A stretch of DNA of 64,000 nt from Liolophura sinensis (lineage: Eukaryota > Mollusca > Polyplacophora > Chitonida > Chitonidae). The stretch covers positions 46,844,984 to 46,908,983 of the forward strand of contig NC_088300.1 of NCBI RefSeq assembly GCF_032854445.1. The letters are read 5' to 3'. The letters are not shown here. Numbering within the stretch: position 1 is the first letter of the stretch. Below are more model-generated notes on this DNA. The model saw only the letters and a program-made list of their open reading frames with translations, was not told the origin of the DNA and ran no database searches.

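Noticed and set aside
58526-63261. Minus-strand frames of 60-157 codons opposite the giant exon
   Set aside because: They are shadows of a long, GC-richer coding exon on the plus strand and carry no recognisable domain.

Overview
The window is eukaryotic, almost certainly invertebrate animal DNA. It has AT-rich introns with GT-AG (once GC-AG) boundaries, intronic minisatellites, SINE-like and MITE-like dispersed repeats, and a metazoan-style extracellular mosaic protein. The dispersed repeat whose 3' part reads like 'gagtacggcgtaaaacacc' followed by AAATA repeats makes me think of a mollusc or another lophotrochozoan, but that is a guess.

All coding sequence I can support belongs to ONE gene on the + strand, open at both ends of the window: no start codon, promoter, signal peptide, stop codon or poly(A) site is present. 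I reconstruct 78 exons (about 18.4 kb, roughly 6,100 codons) that encode 35 MAM domains, 7 LDL-receptor class A (LDLa) domains and several Pro/Thr-rich linkers. The closest named family is 'MAM and LDL-receptor class A domain-containing protein' (MALRD-like). It should be a secreted or membrane-anchored extracellular protein; its exact role cannot be read from the sequence.

Layout. 1-33478: MAM1-16 with Pro/Thr linkers after MAM1, MAM4, MAM7 and MAM13. 33788-58679: MAM17-25 with three LDLa domains. 58339-64000: one uninterrupted exon carrying the end of MAM25, four LDLa domains and MAM26-35 (MAM35 is cut by the window edge). In the intron-rich part each MAM is typically three exons: A (CDFE...LCGW...DFDW...TGP..DHT), B (IE.S.PR..GD.A.L..P...C..FWYHMYG...LNVY...W...G.QG..W) and C (FEG..G....GDIA.DDI...G.C). 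Module ends are phase 1 and the B/C junction is phase 0. Variants are A+B, B+C and C+A exon fusions and extra introns inside B.

Two large-scale patterns stand out. First, a higher-order repeat: [degenerate LDLa-MAMa-LDLa-MAMb-linker-LDLa-MAMc-MAMd-MAMe-MAMf-PT linker-MAMg-MAMh-MAMi] occurs in full twice (33788-58679 with introns, 58713-63548 without), and MAM13-16 match its last four modules, down to the same exon fusions. Second, many intronic tandem repeats are seeded on a splice junction: the repeat unit contains a copy of the neighbouring exon edge plus its donor or acceptor (near 3587, 5751, 13249, 30278, 42567, 43579, 46032 and 50628). The 2-kb array at 50.6-52.7 kb repeats a fused acceptor/donor-like motif about 37 times and stays open in the exon's reading frame for about 380 codons.

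Three clear reading-frame lesions lie in otherwise well-conserved exons (28632-28636, 42567-42701, 43045-43061). They may be assembly errors, polymorphisms or real damage. Introns not listed separately hold AT-rich noncoding sequence in which I see no gene.
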